DNA of 29,880 nucleotides, from the NCBI GenBank assembly GCA_964344495.1, contig CAYFNI010000017.1, positions 1 to 29,880 on the forward strand. Direction: 5' to 3'. This document shows positions 25,813 through 29,880 of the stretch, in pieces. This DNA is from UBA6136 sp964344495 (GTDB lineage: Bacteria > Pseudomonadota > Gammaproteobacteria > Methylococcales > Methylococcaceae). The notes beneath the pieces were generated by a model. It did not search any database. It was not told the DNA's origin and saw only the letters and a list, made by a program, of their open reading frames with translations. Positions within the stretch are counted from its first letter, which is position 1. Each line of letters starts with the position of its first letter. Position numbers and translations under genes: made by a program.

Positions 25813-26925
25813 AGCCTCCAGCACCCCCATTGCCCAGGCGCGGTAGCCGCGGCAATCATTCTTGACCCAGATGGCCGTCCACAGGTAGCCATGCCGCAGA
25901 CATGGCGCCCGTTCGAGCTCGCGATTCTGCAACTCCGGGTAGGTGACCGCCGGTCGACGGTGGTGGTCCGCATGCCGCGTCAGCCCGAAAAACAGAAACA
26001 AGCTCACCGCTGAACCACAGCGCCAGGCCGTGGCCGTGGGCCGGCCGGCCATTTCGCCCAATCCGAAATGCTGGAAGTAATTGACCGCCTCCAGCAACCG
26101 CAGCGCTGCCCAGCTGACATACACCCACATGAACAGCGCCAGCCCACCGAACGCCAGCCCATAGGCGATGACGAGGGCCAGCTGCACGGCCAGCCCGAAC
26201 AGTGCCGAGCGTGGCCGGGCCTGAAAGGCAATCTGCCACTGACGCCGCACAGACCGGCGGAAAAAGGACTCATAGCCCTCATCAACCGCAGCGGTCGAGG
26301 GATCCTCGGCCTGTCCGAGTCGGGCGTGATGACCCAGGCGGTGAGCGATGAAGAACGGATCGAGAAACACCGTCAGCAACAGCCAGCGGCCCAGACGACG
26401 TTGCCAGCGCGCGCGCCGATGGATCAGCTCGTGCGCCGGCGCTATCACCGAACAGCAGGCATTGGTGCCGGCGAGAATCCTCACGGCCAGCAGATTGACC
26501 AAGGCCGTCAGGACCGCATCGCCGCTGGACCACTGCAGCGCACTCACCATCTGCCCCATGGCGAGAAGATTCAGCGCCTGCAGCAACACTTCCCCATACA
26601 GCAACCCGTCGAAGAAGGCTTTCGGAGCGGTCTGGGGCACGACCCGCTCTTCAACCGGACTCCAGCGATCGGCTGCGATCAGGAGCCAGACCGGCAACGT
26701 CCAGGCCAGCGCCGCGCCGATGGGGTGCGGCCCGGTCAGCAGAAAGCCCAGCGTCGACACCGGCAATACCCACGATAACCCGTAACCCAACCACCACGGC
26801 ACGCCCAAGCGACGCAGCCAGCGAACCGGTCCGGCGCGGACCGCGTTTCTCGTTAGAATAGCCAGCCCACGAACCGTCACGGCACCGATCCCGGATTCAT
26901 GTGTCCATCCAGCATCCGGGACCAC
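25798..26925 (-). CDS. AlkB-like membrane non-haem diiron hydroxylase
   Basis: A membrane protein of about 375 residues related to alkane 1-monooxygenase AlkB. All nine histidines expected to hold the two irons are present in the right order: HELIH (165, 169), HRLGHH (195, 199, 200), NYFQH (286) and RHADHH (318, 321, 322). The AlkB hallmark NYxEHYG is changed to NYFQHFG, and EHxxGHH has Ala in place of Glu (AHRLGHH). Six or so hydrophobic helices surround the boxes. AlkB enzymes insert oxygen into terminal C-H bonds using rubredoxin electrons; no rubredoxin gene is visible here. Substrate is unknown: alkane, fatty acyl chain or another lipid. Start is GTG at 26925 or GTG at 26880; neither has a convincing ribosome binding site. 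Divergent from the carbamoyltransferase. Confidence 0.8.
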   Translation of the reverse strand: MVPDAGWTHESGIGAVTVRGLAILTRNAVRAGPVRWLRRLGVPWWLGYGLSWVLPVSTLGFLLTGPHPIGAALAWTLPVWLLIAADRWSPVEERVVPQTAPKAFFDGLLYGEVLLQALNLLAMGQMVSALQWSSGDAVLTALVNLLAVRILAGTNACCSVIAPAHELIHRRARWQRRLGRWLLLTVFLDPFFIAHRLGHHARLGQAEDPSTAAVDEGYESFFRRSVRRQWQIAFQARPRSALFGLAVQLALVIAYGLAFGGLALFMWVYVSWAALRLLEAVNYFQHFGLGEMAGRPTATAWRCGSAVSLFLFFGLTRHADHHRRPAVTYPELQNRELERAPCLRHGYLWTAIWVKNDCRGYRAWAMGVLEAQAAR

Positions 26926-26979
26926 TTGCCAGCCCGACGGTCAACCGGATGACCACGGCCCCACGGATGTACGGCGGCA

Positions 26980-27024
26980 GGCCGGAGCAACCCGCGGGCA
27001 ATCTGCCGGCGGGTTGCACCGGCC
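26980..27024. promoter_or_regulatory. 45-base near-perfect inverted repeat upstream of the carbamoyltransferase
   Basis: The arms GGCCGG-A-GCAACCCGC-G-GGCA and TGCC-G-GCGGGTTGC-A-CCGGCC are complementary around ATC (27001-27003), with only A/A and G/G mismatches: 19 pairs. It ends 27 bases before the ATG at 27052, within the 126-base divergent region. It may be an operator for a dimeric regulator or a strong RNA hairpin in the leader. TTTT follows at 27035-27038, too far for a standard terminator. Confidence 0.75.
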
Positions 27025-27037
27025 GGGGGTTGGCTTT

Positions 27038-27050
27038 TGACAAGGTGATT
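27038..27050 (+). promoter_or_regulatory. Ribosome binding site of the carbamoyltransferase
   Basis: AAGGTG lies about 5 bases before the ATG at 27052 and supports that start. Confidence 0.6.
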
Positions 27051-27051
27051 C

Positions 27052-28818
27052 ATGCATTCCATCTCCAAACACCGCACAGTGTACCTTGGCCTCTGCAATA
27101 CCTACCACGATCCTGCGCTGGCGCTGGTCGATGAGAGTGGCGAGGTGCTGTTTGCGGAAGCCACCGAGCGGCCGTTGCAATACAAGCGCGCCCTCAACTG
27201 CGAAGCGGACAACCCCTTCATCCTGCCGGCCCTGCTGCAGACGTACGCCCCTGCCGCCGAGCGTCTGGTCATCGCCGGCAACTGGCGCCGCGAGCGGCCG
27301 TTTTATGAACGGCTGGCCCGAGCTCTGCATTGGCTGAGCCCGCAGGGCATCCTCAAGTACCGCGGCCGGCAACTGACGACCTGCCTCGAGACGTGGGAAC
27401 TGAATCACATGCAGGCCTGCCAGCATCACGCACTGCGCCGCGCCGGCCTCAATCTGGCCCGCACTCTGCGCCAGCACTATCCCGATGCGACGGTCGAATT
27501 CCGCCATTACGACCATCACCTGGCCCACGCGGCCCTGGCCTCCTTCAGCAGCCCTTTCGAGGACGCCGCCAGTGCCGTGATCGACTCCTACGGCGAGCGC
27601 GGCTCGCTGGCGTTTTTCCGCTATCGGCCGGGTCAGTTGCAACCGCTGTTTGCCTCCCGCGGACCGCAAAGTCTCGGCTTCTTCTACATGAAGCTGACCG
27701 AACTCTGTGGCTTCGATTGGCTCGGCGGGGAGGAATGGAAGGTCATGGGACTGGCCTCCTACGGCCGCATCGATCCTGAAATGCTTGGCTGGATGCGAAC
27801 AATGATGCAGGTCGATGGGCTGGATATCCGCCAACATCGCGCCACCTTTTTCGACGCCCTGCGCCGTCTGGAAAGTCGCCGCCGACCCGCTGGCGCCCCG
27901 CCCGAGGCGGCCGCCGATCTGGCGCATACCGGTCAGGCGTTTTTCACCGAAATCGTCCATCAACTGCTGCGCAACCTGCAGGCAATTACCGGAACCCGAC
28001 AGCTGACGCTGGCCGGCGGTTGCGCACTGAACTCGGTCTGCAATGGCCAGCTGCTGGCCGCGACCCCGTTCGAAGCCCTGCATGTCCCGTCCGCACCGGC
28101 GGATGACGGCACCGCTCTGGGCGCCGCCTTGCTGGCCTGGCAGCAGGATCATCCCGATCGACCGCGTCCCGCCGCCACCCTGACCCCCTACCTCGGTACA
28201 GAGGTGAGTGCCGCAGCAGCGCAGCGGTTCGCGCATTACGCCGGACTGCCCGTGCAACAACTGGCGCCGGACGCCATGACCGAGGCCGCGGCCCAGTTGC
28301 TGAGCGAAGGCAAGATCCTCGGCTGGATGCAGGGACGGGCCGAATTCGGTCCGCGCGCGCTCGGCAATCGCTCCATCCTTGCCGACCCGCGCTCACCGGC
28401 CATGATGGAGCGGGTCAATGCCCGGGTGAAATTCCGTGAGCAGTTTCGACCCTATGCGCCGTCGATCCTGCATGAATACGGCCCGACCTATTTCGAGGAT
28501 TATCAGCAGACGCCCTACATGGATCGCACCCTGACCTTCAAACCCGACGTGCGCGAGCGGGTCCCGGCGGTGGTGCATGTCGACGGCACCGGCCGCCTGC
28601 AATCGGTCACGGCGGAGTCGAACCCCCGCTTTCACAAACTTATCGCAGCGTTCCAGCGCCGCACCGGCGTCCCGTTGCTGCTCAACACCAGCTTCAATGT
28701 CATGGGCAAACCCATCGTCCATCAGGTCGAGGATGCCTTCGGCGTATTCATGGGCTCGGGACTGGATGCGCTGGCGGTCGGTGATTACCTGTTCACCAAG
28801 CCGGCCACGGACGCATGA
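27052..28818 (+). CDS. NodU/CmcH-family O-carbamoyltransferase
   Basis: A 588-residue carbamoyltransferase of the NodU/CmcH/TobZ family. These enzymes make carbamoyl-adenylate from carbamoyl phosphate and ATP in a Kae1-like domain and transfer the carbamoyl group to a hydroxyl. Family blocks in order: YLGLCNTYHDPALAL (11-25), HYDHHLAHAA with metal-binding histidines (152-161), EEWKVMGLASYG (227-238), GGCALNSVCNG (322-332), EFGPRALGNRSILADPR (431-447) and PLLLNTSFNVMGKPIV (541-556). All are intact, so the enzyme should be active. The stop overlaps the next ATG (ATGA), coupling it to the haem-oxygenase-like gene. Acceptor unknown; relatives act on Nod factors, cephems and aminoglycosides. Confidence 0.92.
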   Translation: MHSISKHRTVYLGLCNTYHDPALALVDESGEVLFAEATERPLQYKRALNCEADNPFILPALLQTYAPAAERLVIAGNWRRERPFYERLARALHWLSPQGILKYRGRQLTTCLETWELNHMQACQHHALRRAGLNLARTLRQHYPDATVEFRHYDHHLAHAALASFSSPFEDAASAVIDSYGERGSLAFFRYRPGQLQPLFASRGPQSLGFFYMKLTELCGFDWLGGEEWKVMGLASYGRIDPEMLGWMRTMMQVDGLDIRQHRATFFDALRRLESRRRPAGAPPEAAADLAHTGQAFFTEIVHQLLRNLQAITGTRQLTLAGGCALNSVCNGQLLAATPFEALHVPSAPADDGTALGAALLAWQQDHPDRPRPAATLTPYLGTEVSAAAAQRFAHYAGLPVQQLAPDAMTEAAAQLLSEGKILGWMQGRAEFGPRALGNRSILADPRSPAMMERVNARVKFREQFRPYAPSILHEYGPTYFEDYQQTPYMDRTLTFKPDVRERVPAVVHVDGTGRLQSVTAESNPRFHKLIAAFQRRTGVPLLLNTSFNVMGKPIVHQVEDAFGVFMGSGLDALAVGDYLFTKPATDA

Positions 28819-29880
28819 GTACCCTGCGCGCCCAGTGTCAGCGCTGGCTGAACGGCCCCTGCACGGATGCGGATCTGGCCGCGGCCGACCGCTATCTGGA
28901 AGACGCACTCGCAGCCATCCCCGCAGTTGTTGATGTCTGCCAACCCTGGTCGCCACCCGCCGAGGGGCTGCAGGCCTTTTCGAGCTTCGACCGTCCCCGC
29001 CAGCTCCGCGCCCTGGCGCCGGCCGGGCTATTGGACGGCCTCTGGCTGAGCCACATCGCCCGCCCGGCTACCGGACATTGGCCACTGCCGAACCTGTTAT
29101 TGCTCCTGCTGACCGAAACACTGGGTCTGGAGGATCCCACCCGGGCACCGCCAATCCGCTTTCGGGCGGCACTGGTCGCGGCGGGCGTTGCGCTCCCGCG
29201 GCTGGATGAGGCGGATTTCTTCGAACACCCTGCCCTCACCGAGAGCGGGGTACGCTTTGCCGCCCTCACGCTGGCCCTGAAGCATCGCCCCGTCCAACGC
29301 TTCGCCGAATGTCTGGGATTTTCCCTGGCGCACCTGGGGCGCACCGCCGCTGACTGGGACGATCCCGACAGCGCCCGCCTGCGTGCGACGCAGCACGCAC
29401 GGCTGGTGATGGCGCTGAAGGCGGAACCGCTCGACGAGGCCCGGGTTCAGGCCGGCTTTGCCCTCTATGTCGGTGCCTTCAACAACCTGCTGAGCGATCC
29501 GGAACTGAACGTGCCCGAAGCCGCGCCGACCTCACGGATGGCCGCGCTGATTACCGCCAAGCTGCCCCACGCCATCGGCTACCATGGTCAGGTGCAACTG
29601 CGGGGGCAATCGCTGGATGCGTGGCNNNNNNNNNNCGCAGCAGCCCGATGCCCTGCCCGCCGCTCTGCGGCATTCGGCGTGGGTCAACCCGGCCTGCCCC
29701 GCCGGCAGCCGGCTGCTCAAGGCTCTCAGGTTCGGCGGCCCGATGTTTGGCGTCTTCAACGAAGCCGAGCAGCAGGTCATGCACGACTGGATCGAGGCCA
29801 CAGACGACCACGACGCTCGACAAACTCTCCCGCCCGCCCCGGCGCCGACCGTGCCGACCGGCCCGGGTGCGTTCAAACCG
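28815..29880 (+). CDS. Haem-oxygenase-like iron-containing redox enzyme (partial, crosses N gap)
   Basis: A mostly helical protein, 270 residues before the gap and about 80 after it, running off the window. It resembles the iron-containing redox enzymes of the Haem_oxygenas_2 type (HDO superfamily). Family-like blocks are SGVRFAALTLAL...QRFAECLGFSLAHLG (144-175), MAALITAKLPHAIGYHGQVQLRGQSLDAW (242-270) and, after the gap, GGPMFGVFNEAEQQVMHDWIEA. Glu165 and the histidines near 172, 252 and 257 are candidate iron ligands, unproven. HDO enzymes activate oxygen with one or two non-haem irons and modify fatty acids or amino acids, sometimes cutting C-C bonds. The ATG overlaps the carbamoyltransferase stop. 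The frame after the Ns is shifted by one relative to the frame before; see the gap entry. Confidence 0.6.
   Translation, partial: MSTLRAQCQRWLNGPCTDADLAAADRYLEDALAAIPAVVDVCQPWSPPAEGLQAFSSFDRPRQLRALAPAGLLDGLWLSHIARPATGHWPLPNLLLLLLTETLGLEDPTRAPPIRFRAALVAAGVALPRLDEADFFEHPALTESGVRFAALTLALKHRPVQRFAECLGFSLAHLGRTAADWDDPDSARLRATQHARLVMALKAEPLDEARVQAGFALYVGAFNNLLSDPELNVPEAAPTSRMAALITAKLPHAIGYHGQVQLRGQSLDAWXXXXAAARCPARRSAAFGVGQPGLPRRQPAAQGSQVRRPDVWRLQRSRAAGHARLDRGHRRPRRSTNSPARPGADRADRPGCVQT
29626..29635. other. Assembly gap of ten N
   Basis: Ten undetermined bases inside the last gene. The coding frame before the gap starts codons at positions divisible by three; the protein-like frame after it starts one base later (CAG at 29638). 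The number of N is therefore a placeholder and the true gap length differs. Confidence 0.9.

Noticed and set aside
26941..28260. Long open frame on the minus strand opposite the carbamoyltransferase (439 codons)
   Set aside because: It is the shadow of a GC-rich gene with intact family motifs on the plus strand; the antisense translation shows no recognisable domain.
1..29880. CRISPR arrays, tRNA, rRNA, prophage or toxin-antitoxin genes
   Set aside because: Looked for regularly spaced direct repeats, cloverleaf-like segments and small paired genes on both strands; none was convincing.

Overview
The window is about 29.9 kb of a gammaproteobacterial chromosome, G+C-rich overall. Supporting evidence: an RNase E whose catalytic residues sit at the same numbers as in E. 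coli, a pilMNOPQ operon, a PBP1A gene near pilM, an aceE-aceF-lpdA operon with E. coli-type E1, and a Crc/ExoIII-type nuclease. Genus cannot be fixed from the sequence; a purple-sulfur/Halothiobacillus-like or Pseudomonas-related lineage is only a guess. A 10-base N run near the right end shows this is a draft assembly.

Layout. (1) 1-3303, minus strand: a tight operon rluC > HAD phosphatase > sppA-like peptidase > nudF, with overlapping or abutting stop/start codons. (2) 3304-3852: divergent region with a good sigma70-type promoter and a long structured leader for rne. (3) 3853-6489: rne (RNase E), closed by a bidirectional hairpin terminator. (4) 6599-11712, minus: pilM-N-O-P-Q, the type IV pilus inner-membrane alignment complex and secretin, translationally coupled by 4-base overlaps from pilN to pilQ. 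(5) 11716-13794: an accessory-looking stretch between pilM and the PBP1A gene. It holds one DUF4239-type membrane protein gene of visibly lower G+C, flanked by decayed pieces of IS3-family transposase genes in opposite orientations. (6) 13795-18826: PBP1A, ribosomal protein L31 (minus, own promoter and terminator), an ExoIII/Crc-family nuclease and an AmpG-like muropeptide permease. (7) 18932-24753, minus: the pyruvate dehydrogenase operon aceE-aceF-lpdA with a perfect TATAAT box. (8) 25082-25777: aquaporin Z. (9) 25798 to the end: an AlkB-like non-haem diiron membrane hydroxylase, divergent from a NodU/CmcH-type carbamoyltransferase that is translationally coupled to a haem-oxygenase-like iron enzyme (HDO superfamily), interrupted by the N gap and running off the window.

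Most of the window is core metabolism: RNA processing, envelope, pilus and pyruvate oxidation. The parts least explained by known biology are the oxygenase/carbamoyltransferase group at the right end, whose divergent promoter region carries a 45-base near-perfect inverted repeat, and the IS-scarred insertion between pilM and PBP1A. The right-end group could be a small tailoring pathway that hydroxylates and carbamoylates an unknown lipid-like substrate. That is inference from family membership and gene order only.
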